From NCBI RefSeq assembly GCF_947179165.1, contig NC_077246.1:67000921-67064920 (forward strand): a stretch of DNA of 64,000 nt. The letters run 5' to 3'. Positions 20,277 through 31,304 of the stretch are shown one piece after another (within the stretch, counting starts at the first letter, position 1; the number at the start of each line of letters is the position of its first letter). This DNA comes from Solanum dulcamara. Its lineage: Eukaryota > Streptophyta > Magnoliopsida > Solanales > Solanaceae. Both the position numbers and the translations under genes were made by a program. The notes beneath the pieces are model-generated. The model was given only the letters and a program-made list of their open reading frames with translations. It was not told where the DNA came from and ran no database searches.

Positions 20277-22382
20277 GTTCAAAAATGACATGAATTCTCC
20301 ACTTCCCATTAAATAAAAATAATGGTCACTTATGAAGACTCTTAGCAACAATAGACAACAAAAATGTATATATAAAGTAAAGAACAACAATCATGACTGC
20401 ATCTTTATCAGATTTTCATTTTTTACCCAAGAAACATTCATCAAGTTGATTCTTATCTACTATATGAATATTTGAAAAATATGTTAATTTCAATCTATTT
20501 GACTCCTCATAAAAATCTTTCTCTCCATCTTTTCCTACACATTGTAATCCAGTTACAACGGCAAACTCATCTATTTCAAAGCAAAATATATTGCCATGAA
20601 TATTAACATAAAATTTGTCACTACAATTCTGAACTACCTCTCTTTTCATCAAGTAACAAATAAGTTGATTCTGAACAATGAATGGAGGCATATCAAGAAA
20701 GTATTCAAAAATTGGTTTTCTAAACATATTTAGTTGCACTTCAGAAATAGTTGATTTTAACAACTCTACAATACATGTATTCACATGACAGCTAAAGCGA
20801 GCATTTGTGAATTTTTTTTCCTTCGGTACATAAAAATTCCACTCCTGCAGAATCAAAATAAAAAAACTTAAACATAACAGCAATAAGTGTGCATAAGCAA
20901 TGTATGCATTCAGATGATTTATAACACACAAGCAAGTAACTTGTAAATCTAATGATGAATACAAGAAATAATCAATAAAAATAACAATCTGAACGCAACA
21001 CATCAAGAATATCAACAACAACAACCACCAAACACAAAAAGTTATCAAACCTTAAAAAAATTGACCTAAGCACCACTGGTACTTACATTATTTAACCACT
21101 TCAAGGCTTAGTAACATCAGCTATTGACTACACACACGCACAAAAGCACAAATTAATCGTACGTGTAAAGCAGCTACTTCGGTAGAACTCAATAATTTGG
21201 CTCAAACACTATATTTGTGATAAAAAAACCCAATCAATACATACAAATAACTTATCAAGAATCCAATAAGCTACATGTGATTTTGGTTTTTCCGCACCTT
21301 TTGCCTCTTCTTCGATCTTTCCGCGGAGAGTTGTACCTTCCTTAGGTATCAAATGTGATGCTGTACCTGGTCGTTTAAATCAGACATCATCCTGACTTTC
21401 ATCGGGACAGGTACGGGGTCTGGGTCGGTCGATACGATCAACGGGAAATCCATATGTCACTAAGTAAGATAAGACACCATACGTATGGGGAGAATTTTCA
21501 AGGGAAGAAATCTTAAAAAACAGGCAAGGGCAAAATAGATATTCCTGTCACGTGTGAAAATCATTCAACGAGGTCAGCCCGGTCAGTGAAATACTTTCTA
21601 TTTTTGAATTACCTATGGAGAATCTTTCTAAAAAAATCTCTCTGGCAAAATGCAAAAAGTCGAAAAGAAAGGGGGGAAGAAGTCTAGTGCTATGTTCTCT
21701 CCTCTGCTGTCTCGTTGTTTTTTTTCCATGCTATTGCAACGAGAAGTTTTCCTCTACAGGAAAGCAGTCCTTCATGGAATTCAAAATCCATAAAACTCAA
21801 ACTTTTAGCTCCACCTCTGAAATCACTCTTTATCTTTTCTTTTTGTCCTCCATTTTTCTATAAACAACACTCTATATCTACTACTAACTTAAAAAAATTG
21901 AATCCACTAATGTACAATTGAAGCCCCAAAATGTCGAAAAGTGATAAAAAAAAGAAGAAGAAGAAGAAATATAACAAGAATTAAAAAAAGAGTTCTTGAT
22001 TCAAAATGGTAGTATGTCATTTTATCAGGCACATAACAATCATCCTGATATAGATACAAATACGCAGTATTTGTGTAAACATATACATAAAGCTAAAATC
22101 CATTAAATCTTTAATTTATACAAAAAAAGGTACCTGGAGAAGGCGATTATCAACCACAACTTTTTCATCATTCGAAAATCATTCTTCATTGTCATCATCC
22201 TCACTTTCAACAACCTTTCGATTTTGAGCAATTTTTTTAACACCTAAACATTTTTTACTCCTACTGTGATATAGAAGTGTATTTGCATATGAAGAATTGG
22301 AAGTATTGGGCGGAGAATCAATAAAATCGGAATCCTCATTCCGATTTTTAACAAGAATCTTATGAAAAATTTTCTTACCCAT
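20277..22382 (-). pseudogene. DUF1985 gene relic, MULE-associated type
   Basis: Exon 1 (22134-22382) starts at the ATG at 22382 (MGKKIFHKI) and ends at a good donor CAG|GTACC. Exon 2 starts at 20844 after CTGCAG|GAG. The exons join in phase 0. Exon 2 encodes a DUF1985 domain: a LICYLMKR segment, then FEIDEFAVVTGLQC, the hallmark 'F.I.EFa.itGL.C' block. In-frame stops at 22173-22175 (exon 1) and 20416-20418, then a frameshift near 20300, break it, though homologous residues continue to about 20277. No Ulp1-type cysteine protease domain, the usual C-terminal partner, is visible. DUF1985 proteins with Ulp1 domains are a known MULE cargo in plants, consistent with the transposase next door. Confidence 0.75.
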
Positions 22383-24565
22383 GAGATTTAACAAAAATCG
22401 CAAAACCCTCAACCTAAATGCACCCAAAAAATTGAGAAACACCAACTTCGCAGCACAAAATTCACAAATTTATAGAACATAAAAGGTTGCAAGATTACGA
22501 ATGAAACTTTTATTAAAATAGATAACACTAAAATAACAATAATTTGCCTTATACGAAACAGATTAAAGAGTGAAATTAGATTTATGGGTAGAGAAAATTT
22601 AGAACAGAAAAGAAAAATAAAAGGAATTGCGTATAAGAAGTTAAAGAAAGAGAATGAAGAAGATAGAAATAGCCACAGTAAAAACAACATTTACAGTTGA
22701 AAAACATTATTAAACAGTCTTTTAATAAATTAGGATTAATGAGTTACCGTGTCTTGATATAAGAGAGAATAAAGTAGTTGCACTTTAAGGATACAAATTG
22801 AGCTATTTAATGATAATATAAATATTTAAAAGTCTTTTTATGCCAAAAAATATAAAAAAAGAGTGATTTATTGCGGATATAAGAAGTCATGTTATGTCAT
22901 TTTTTCATTATGGGAAACTTATCCAATTTACCTCTCAAACTAATGATTTCCTCCGATCTAGCCAAATTATCTCCTCGCTAATATTACTATCACTTTTATC
23001 TCCTCTCTATTGTGTGCGTCCTTTATTCTTAGTTCTATAAATGTAATTTGGTGTGAGTTTGGTCGATAAGTGGTGTTCAGATAATTTAACATTTTGTTTG
23101 GATGGTTGTTAGGTACTGTTTTATAATGAATACAACGTTTGGATAGATTATATTATTTTTCTGTCATTAGATAATGTTACACATCAAAAATTTGAATGAT
23201 AAACCGACAAGAAAAGTAAGGTATGTAGTAGAGCTAATATGAAAGGTAGGATAAATGATTAAAAAAATTATTAAATAATAAATAAAGACAAAATAAGAAG
23301 AGAATATTAAGGTAACGATGCGATCACACCAAATCGATAGTACGCAAAATAGGACTTTTCGTCATGAACAAATGATGGATTTAAATGATGTGATACAATG
23401 AAATTTAAATAACAATCAAAATAAACATTGTATCTAAACTAACGATACAATACAACAAAATTGAATATAAGAAAATACTTTTCAGGAAAAACAAAAAAAT
23501 TCCGATAACAACCACCCAAAGAAAGTGCAAGTCAAATTGGGTTAATCATTAACTAGGAGGGTAACTTTGATAAGTTTCGTAACGACGAGAATAATATAGA
23601 CCAGATAGTAAGAAGATGAAACAGTAGTTAATACTAGTAGTAGTCATAGTTGTCACCCTATAAGAATTCCAATTGCACCTTAGAAGGAACTTGAAACAAA
23701 CCCTTGGAAAAATTATGTATTATTAGTATCACGTTTCACAAAAACATTAATTCATATTTGTATTCTTCTTTTCCTCGTAGGAAAAGGAAAAAGGAAAACC
23801 TCTCTATAAGTATAAACCCTAGCTAGGACTCATATTAATAATATTTTTGATAAACCACTATGCGAATTATGGAAGATATATCTAAGAAGAAGAAACTTCT
23901 AACAAATTACGAGAGGGCTGGCTACAAACTTACACTAATTGTGGCAAGAAAGTTATGCATCCGCCACTAAATCTTGTCTAAAACTCCACCTTAGAACTAG
24001 ATTTCTGAAGAAATTAGAAGAAATTTAACTACGGAGAGATTCAACTGAATTACTTAAATGCTCATTCAACTATCACAGTTTTTTTTACTAAAGTCGCTTA
24101 TGTTTGTCTTATATAAAGAAAGTCAATCAAATTAGATTAGTTTATCTATAAAGTCACCCGAGTTTGAGTGTTTTATCGATAAAGATACATAAACCTCTTT
24201 TCAAGTTCAATGTAGAAGGTGTAAATAACTTGGAGTTTTTGGGTCCCCTTTTTGGATAATAATGGAGTATGGATTATGCCCTTCATGAAACAAGGACTAG
24301 TACTTCTGCAAATTGCTTGTTTTGGCCTTTCATTCACATTTTGTTGTTGTTTCAAGGACAAATGATTTTATAATTCACATGAGAAATTTTTAATTTGTTA
24401 ATTATTGTGATTTATAATATATTTTACGTAATTTTCAAATATATAAATTTTATTATAAAAAAATTAAAGCTTTTATGTTTGAATTTACAGTAAAAGTTTA
24501 GAAGTTTGATCACATAAATTGGGTAAACGGATATATATTGATTATAAGCATAAACTAAGCAAGAA
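22383..24565. other. Intergenic, one MITE, no gene
   Basis: AT-rich DNA. Apart from the MITE at about 23091-23460 I see no coding or RNA gene. The segment 22900-22930 (cattatgggaaacttatcc) loosely mirrors 15262-15280 (cccataatgg), a weak candidate for an outer boundary of the MULE complex. Confidence 0.45.
23091..23460. mobile_element. MITE-like element, probably hAT type
   Basis: The left end tttgtttggatggttgtta...aatgaatacaacgtttgg and the right end (reverse complement) ttgttgtattgtatcgttag...tttgattgtta are imperfect inverted repeats rich in the 'gtttgg..gttgta' words common in Solanaceae MITEs. No reading frame inside. The target duplication was not resolved, so the superfamily is a guess. 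Confidence 0.4.
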
Positions 24566-24636
24566 GCACCAGTGGTCTAGTGGTAGAATAGTACCCTGCC
24601 ACGGTACAGACCCGGGTTCGATTCCCGGCTGGTGCA
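24566..24636 (+). tRNA. trnG-GCC: tRNA-Gly (GCC)
   Basis: 71 nt folding into a full cloverleaf: acceptor stem GCACCAG/CTGGTGC (7 bp), D-arm with A box tggtctagtggtaga, anticodon stem GTACC/GGTAC around loop CTGCCAC (anticodon GCC at 24598-24600), and T-arm with B box gggttcgattccc. The discriminator base is A. A T-run (tttttg, about 24640-24645) follows as the RNA polymerase III terminator. All stems pair perfectly, so it looks functional: a nuclear cytosolic tRNA decoding GGC/GGU. Confidence 0.97.
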
Positions 24637-24671
24637 ATTTATTTTTGCGGGGAGAGCGTCAGACTATATAT

Positions 24672-24952
24672 AATTTTCAGGTCATAAATTTCTAAAAACT
24701 TATGTCTACATTCATATTGTCATGAAATGTTTAGAAGTTAAAATTATAAGTTTTATATGTCTTTTTATTTCAGTCTTAAATTTTGTTTTGAATCAAAATG
24801 TCACATAAATCAAATTAAAGAGTAACTATTAGTTATACTTGAATATTATTATAACTATCTGAACCGTCGTTAGTTGGGTCACGTATTCGATCCACGTTTA
24901 CTGCATTGATTTTTTTAAATTGAAATACTGAATTTTATTAAAGGAATAGAAA

Positions 24953-25005
<53 letters not shown>

Positions 25006-25494
25006 CAAGGTCATAAATTTCTAAAAACTTATGTCTACATTCATATTGTCATGAAATGTTTAGAAGTTAAAACTATAAGTTTTATATGTCTATTTAATTT
25101 AGTCTTAAATTTTGTTTTGAATAAAAATGTCACATAAATCAAATTAAAGAGTAAGTATTAGTTATACTTGATTATTACTGCAACGATCTGAACCGTCGTT
25201 AGTTAGGTCACATATTCGATCCACGTTCACTGTAGTGATTTTTTTAAATTGAAATACTGAATTTTATTAAAGGAATATATATATATAATTTTAAGGTCAT
25301 AAATTTCTAAAAACTTATGTCTACATTCATATTGTCATGAAATGTTTAGAAGTTAAAACTATAAGTTTTATATGTCTTTTTAATTTAGTCTTAAATTTTG
25401 TTTTGAATCAAAATGTCACATAAATCAAATTAAAGAGTAAGTATTAGTTATTCTTGAATATTGCTGTAACGATCTGAACCGTCGTTAGTTAGGT
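24672..25494 (+). repeat. Threefold tandem repeat separated by AT microsatellites
   Basis: Three copies starting at 24672, 25001 and 25287 (periods 329 and 286) share more than 90% by eye, each beginning aattt.aggtcataaatttc and containing tctgaaccgtcgttagtt. Copies are joined by (AT)n: about 47 bp at 24954-25000 and about 14 bp before copy 3. The third copy is cut short at about 25494 where a different repeat begins. It lies directly downstream of the tRNA gene. Confidence 0.92.
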
Positions 25495-27544
25495 GATTCA
25501 AAATTTCGTGAAACTAAGCAATCCGAACTGGTGCCATCCCATCATAGCAGGAGTATTCCTACTATAACGGAGCCGCCATGGCGGCATAGGTCCCCCCATA
25601 GCGGGACAGTCGGGACAGAATTAAAAAGACGCAAATTCTTAATTTCTCTTTTTTCCTTAAGTTCCAAAATAGGTGAGGGTCACCCAAAAATCATAAGAAA
25701 AGTTGATCTAGGCCTAAGGAGTGGAGAGGAAGAGATTTCTAACGTATTAAAGGTTGCAAAATACGGATTCCAGGCCCGTCTCTACTGTTCCTCCATCCGA
25801 AAGTCAAAAATCATTCGATAAATCGTCCTATAGCTATTTGGCCCCCAGGTAGGCTAGGTTTCTCTAATTCGAGTAGTTGTAAATCTGTTCCCACATATTC
25901 TATATCGTAGTTGACAGGAAATTTCATGCTTAGATTTTCGAGCACAAAGTTTAGATGGGTAAAATTCGTTATTTACTGCATAGGTCAAGTTATATACATG
26001 TTTATGAATCTTGATTGTCTCATGACTAATGGTAGTGGTCTAGTAATTGAAGGTACGTAGACTCTATTAATAACGTTTTAAAGGGCCAATGACTCTTATG
26101 AAATTAACATTAGGCACTTGTTGGTTTGCATATGAGTTCTAGAGTTGAAGGAGGGGAAGACTCAATATTAGTCATTGACGTGTATCAAGGGTTAACTTGT
26201 ATGGGCAATTATAGGTGATGGATTACATTCATGTCTGTGCTACACGTGCTTCTCTGTAATTGATAGTATTGCCTGCATGTGTGAGACTAGGAAAGAGGTA
26301 ATAAGCTTAATGAAATGACTATCATGATTAATTGTATGCAGTGAACTCGTTACTTGACTATGCAAGTATGTGAACTATTCGTGGTGGATTGTGATTGTAA
26401 TTGTCATATATTGGATCAGGCCGATTCAATATATATATTGAATCTGGTGTCACGTTTTGACACATATATCTATTGAATAGAATGTCACGTTCTGATACAT
26501 ATACATATAGTTTGGGCATGGATTATATGAGAGGACCAATTATGTGTTATGGTTCCTTGAGAGAACTAATTGATTGTGTAACTGTGATTAAATGTGATTT
26601 CATGAGAGAGGACTATAGTAAAGAGAAATTGGTACAATTATAATCAACCATACATGTCTTGTGTAATGATTAAGGTGAGAGGACTATTGTTGATCGTTGT
26701 ATAGAGATTGACCTTGTGAATTTACTGATGTTTAATAGTAATGTGATTCCTACATATGCTTTTTTTTTAATCATATTATGGTGATTAGAAGTACTCAGAA
26801 TTCCAGGTGTGATAAGTGTGCAAGTGAAAACCAGAGGAGTTGGTATGGGAGCTAAGTGACTAGGTCAGACCTTGGAAAGGGAGTTCAGTCGGGGGTGGTT
26901 AATACCCTTGTTATGGTAGACCATGTGACCAAAAAGCTAGATCTTGGTAGTGAAAAGTCGTATAAAGTGTGATAGATAGGCTAGCCTTTGATCTGTATTA
27001 AAGTTGGCGGTGGATCGACTAGAATGAGTGAGTATTAGGCTTGAATGAGCTCAGTGGTAAAGTGGGGATGTTAAAAGTTCTTACATAAATGTGGGGCAGC
27101 TTATTTCCTTAAGTGCGTGTTTACTCTTGATCATTGTTCTATATTATGCGGTGAGTATCGGGTTGACTGATGATCCCTACCAGTATGTGTTGTTTGTACT
27201 GATATTACTCTTGCTATGCCACTTGAAATAGTCTGATTGCATCGTCAGTGGTGTTTCATAGGTGAGGACGATGATGATCTCCGACAGCTTCTGTTCTTTA
27301 TTCCTTATGGCGGGAGTTGTTTCTTATTTTATTTATAAACTGTACTCTTAGATACTCTTGTACCTGTTTAGACTAGTTCTTTGGGAGGGTTTTCGATGTT
27401 TTCACAACTATTTTTAATTATCAAAGAGATTCTTATGTTTTCTTAACTACCGTATTGACTTGATTTTCGCAATTGGTGTAAGGGTTCTCCTATTGTAGGT
27501 GTTAGAATAGGTGCCCGCACCACCCGATGGATTGGATCGTGACA
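25495..27544 (+). repeat. LTR-like block, probably Ty3/gypsy
   Basis: The right end reads gatggattggatcgtgaca, the type of ending (…GATCGTGACA) common in gypsy LTRs, and the block starts abruptly where tandem copy 3 stops. The length of about 2 kb matches the solo LTR that follows. A GC-rich palindromic piece (gccgccatggcggc, about 25570-25583) lies near the left end. No coding is seen. I cannot match target duplications (attt[c/g] at best), so it may be a truncated LTR. Confidence 0.45.
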
Positions 27545-27711
27545 ATTTGAATGAAATCTTCAAATTCGAAAAATTGATTTTGATTAGTTTTTCACATAAA
27601 TTTTTTCCATTGACAAAATTTTAACTTTTTGTTCAAACTGAAAGAAAAGTACAACTTCAATTTCAAATAATATTTTTTTAAAAAAGATATCACCCAATTC
27701 ATGTTCATATG

Positions 27712-29716
27712 CCTACTGTAACATCCCTCAAAAATGCTCACAAGTGCCTTAAGAATGTCTTGGGATTAAGCCGCTCATGTAACGCCTTATCCTTAATCTT
27801 TTTAAAAAATCTGAGTTTGGATTATCGATCAGGGGGTCAAAATCTGCAGGAAAATAGTTTTAGGTGGATTTTTAGGACCCGTAGATCGGAAGATAAATTT
27901 TTCAAGAAACTGCACAAAATAGAAAGGTCCGCGACAAGTCCGTGTCGCAGACTTGGAAGGGTTTTCTGGCCTAGTTGAATTTTTAGTAAAGGCGTTTTAG
28001 ACTTTTCCCAAATTGTTAGCTAATGAACCTAGACGTTTTTAGGACCTAATTTAACTCTATAAATTAACCTAAACCTCTAATTCTATTCATTCTTCTACAA
28101 TTCATCTACTCAAATATTTCTCTCTCTACAAAAGGCTCTCAAGGACTCCATTGAAGACTTCAAGCAAATTCACTCAAGCTCTTCATCAAAACTCTCAAGT
28201 TCTTCCAAATTATTTGGTGTTCTCACTTAAGGTATGTGGGTATTGATTCATGAATTCTTTCATCCATGAAACCCAATCAATTTCTCAAGATTTTCTATCA
28301 AATTAAAGTATGATATTTTATGGGTTTTATGATCTCTATTCCTATTGCATGAAATATGATTCAAACTATGATCATGAGTCTATTTTGATATAAATTGATG
28401 GTTATTGCATTAAATTGAAGAGTTTTTTCATTAATTATCCTATTTTGATTTCTATGGTTCATGATGTAAAATATGAGTATTTTCAATTATACTTTCAAAG
28501 GATATTATCTATATAAATTATGTATGGGCTGATATAAAGTTTATGATCATGCAAGTTTTTAAGTCAATTTCATGATTTTCAAGTCAATTGATCATGCATT
28601 CATGTCTTACCCTAATTTCAAGTTAAGCTATGATCATGAATTTGAAAGTTTGAATTATGTCTATGTATGTATGATTTGTAATATGGAAGGACAATGTCCG
28701 CATTGCACTTATGTTATGAAAATGAGCTACTCTATGATTGTCAAACCTATGATAATGACTATGATATATGAAATTATGATTTCTATGCTATGTATGTATT
28801 CCATGGGATTTGACTTAGCATCGAATGTGGACTTAAGGTGGGGGCTCGAAATACGGGGTCCTTATATAAAGTCTCTTGTCTCATAGCTACATGCCACCGT
28901 AGAATTGCTTTCATGGCCTAGCTAGTGGATCCACATATAGCATATGCATGACCCGCTTAGCGGGGTAGAGTCTACGTTGGCAAGTAGATTCCCTTTCCTC
29001 CAATGTAGGGGCAACATTGGAATTTCATGTTGTAGCTCGTATGGTGTTATTGTCGGTTATGGTTCATATCCCACATATGTATGGTCCTTTTTTGTTATGT
29101 TTTAAATGAGCAATCCCATCTGTTACTTTATATGATACTTTTACGTTTTATCATGCATTGATCCTTCTTAAAGATTACTTATGATTTTTACTACTCCTCC
29201 TATCATGCTATTTAATATGGTCATTTGTACAACTATAGTTTTCTATGCATTGCATTGCCTCATACTTAGTATATTCCAACGCACTAATGCATACTTTTTG
29301 CCTACATTGTCTCATAATGTAGGGGTTGAGGTTGAAGATCATACTCATCTACGTGGCTAGTAAGCTTTTCTATCAGGCGGTGTCGTGATGAGTCCTCATC
29401 TATCGGGGACTAGTTATCGAGTTAGTTATTATTTTCAAAGACTTTTGTTATGTTTCATGTTCAGGGTGAGCTAGGGACATGTCTTATCCCCCGCCCATAC
29501 TCATGTGTAGAGACATCTAGTTGGATAAATGTTTCGAATCTATGTTGTCATGTGACATTCATCATTTTCTATTCATAGTTTAGACTCTCTTATGATGTTT
29601 CCGCTTTTGCTTTACCTTATGTATGCTTATGATATGTACAAGAGGCTTGGTTGGAACCCTTCAGGGTTTCAATTGCCGTGTTATGACTAGATCCTAGGTC
29701 GGATTGTGACACCTAC
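27712..29716 (+). mobile_element. Solo LTR of a Ty3/gypsy element
   Basis: The LTR is 27717-29711 (1995 bp). It starts TGTAACATCCC and ends GGATTGTGACA, both typical of large gypsy LTRs, and is flanked by the perfect 5-bp duplication CCTAC (27712-27716 and 29712-29716). There is no internal region or second LTR. This is the product expected from recombination between the two LTRs of one inserted element. The 89- and 104-codon frames inside are not genes. Confidence 0.93.
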
Positions 29717-29989
29717 TTAATTTGATTAGCCATGAAATTTGAGGAACTAAAAAGAGCTATTAATCTTATAGTTTTAGAAAAATATGTCTATAAACTTGTA
29801 ATTTTACATAGTTATATAGACTATATGGATTAAAGAGAGATTAAATATGTCTATAAACTCATTCTTTTAATATTTTAATTTAAAAAGTAAGACGTGTGAC
29901 TCAGACGAAGGCAACATTAGTATTCTAATACATGAACTAATTTGAATAAAGTGAAATGATTTACTATAAAATATTTACTTATACATCCA

Positions 29990-30246
29990 GGGTGTGTTTG
30001 GTATGAATAAAATATTTTCGGAAAACATTTTCTAATTTTTTATATTTGATTGGTTAAATATTTTAGAAAATAGTCTCTTTTTTTTGAAAATTTAGCTCCT
30101 TAAAAACGAACAAAATAACTTGTCTAATAAAAGGAGGAAAACAAGTTTCACTAGTGATATTTCATATTATCGACTGAATACAATAAAATAAGTAAGAAAC
30201 GTGTTTATTTTTCTAGAAAACATTTTTCTTCTAATCAAATACACCA
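29990..30246. mobile_element. MITE-like element with imperfect inverted ends
   Basis: The left end ggtgtgtttggtatgaataaaatattttcggaaaac and the right end (reverse complement) ggtgtatttgattagaagaaaaatgttttctagaaaa pair imperfectly over about 38 bp. This type of end is common in Solanaceae MITEs. No coding inside. The target duplication is not clear. Confidence 0.55.
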
Positions 30247-31152
30247 CTAATCCCAACTAATTTGGGATTGTGGCTAGTCAATTGGTTAATTGATTCATAC
30301 TAAAATTTGTATAGGGGTCCATCGATATTTATATGAATTCATATTAAATTTTGAAAGAAAAATATACCTTGTTTATGTATCATTAAAAAGTGCATTAACA
30401 TAAATACGATCATAAAGCAGTAATATAAAAGTATGTTTATTATAAAAACAAGTTAAAGTAGATTGTCCCACAATTACAGTCACGATTCTTTATATTCCGA
30501 ATTTCGATTCAGCACTAACTGTTGAAATATTTTCAATTAAGAGAATAAATATTGATAGAATGTAATTCCTCAACAATGAAAAATTATTCCTTGTTATATT
30601 TTCTTTGAGCAACATTGTATAATGAATGTTTTCTTTTCTATTCTGCATCTTCACAAAACTCACAATGAGAGATTGATTTATATCATACTTATTCAAATGA
30701 TAAATAATCAACTGACGTCTTGTTAATTGGTTCTGAGTAGGTTTATTGAGATCAGAAGCAAATTATATAAAGACTTCTAATTCTGCGAGCCGAGGGCCTC
30801 AATCTGAAATCGAAGATATTCATATTACTAGCATGTTTGATTCATAATTGAATAGGTTAGCAGACTTTTCTTATAAAAAATAATTTAATTTGTTTATATT
30901 TTTATATAATATACATATATATATATATATATATATATTCATTTTTTGCTTTTATTTACGTTCACTTTTCCCAACACAGAACTGAAGTAAAAATGCAAAT
31001 GATTTTTTCTAGAATTAATTATTTCAAAAATTGGTTATTAAGGTACAAAAGTCGAAATTTGCGCGAGAACAAAATAAAAGAAAAAGAAAACGTGAGGAGA
31101 GGATAAAAAGCAAAACAACGTGACATCAACGTGGTCCCACTCAACCACAGCG
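30247..31152. other. Intergenic and promoter region of the SDS gene
   Basis: AT-rich, with a (TA)n run at about 30908-30938. The last ~150 bp lead into the TATA box of the cyclin gene. No other gene is seen; the 73-codon minus-strand frame at 30490-30711 lacks any recognisable feature. Confidence 0.5.
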
Positions 31153-31160
31153 TATATAAA
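31153..31160 (+). promoter_or_regulatory. TATA box of the SDS gene
   Basis: TATATAAA lies about 145 bp before the ATG at 31305 and is followed by a pyrimidine-rich leader (tctctccg..., tttctctcac). It is the best core promoter candidate and predicts a start of transcription near 31185-31195. Confidence 0.65.
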
Positions 31161-31304
31161 CCCTCACACTCCCCATTTTCCCCATTTTCTCTCCGAGCAA
31201 ACAAACGCTATTAACGGCTTTCTCTCACTTTCTTTCACTGACGGTCACAACTTGAACATACTCAGTTTGAGGAATTTTCACACGTTCTAAGCAAAGTACA
31301 AACA

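Noticed and set aside
20416..21048. Single 210-codon gene starting at 21048
   Set aside because: Only the part from 20844 downward is DUF1985-like; the upstream 68 codons are intron sequence before a clear CTGCAG acceptor.
25495..27544. A second clean solo LTR
   Set aside because: The right end is LTR-like but the left boundary cuts a tandem repeat that does not resume on the right, and no matching target duplication was found.
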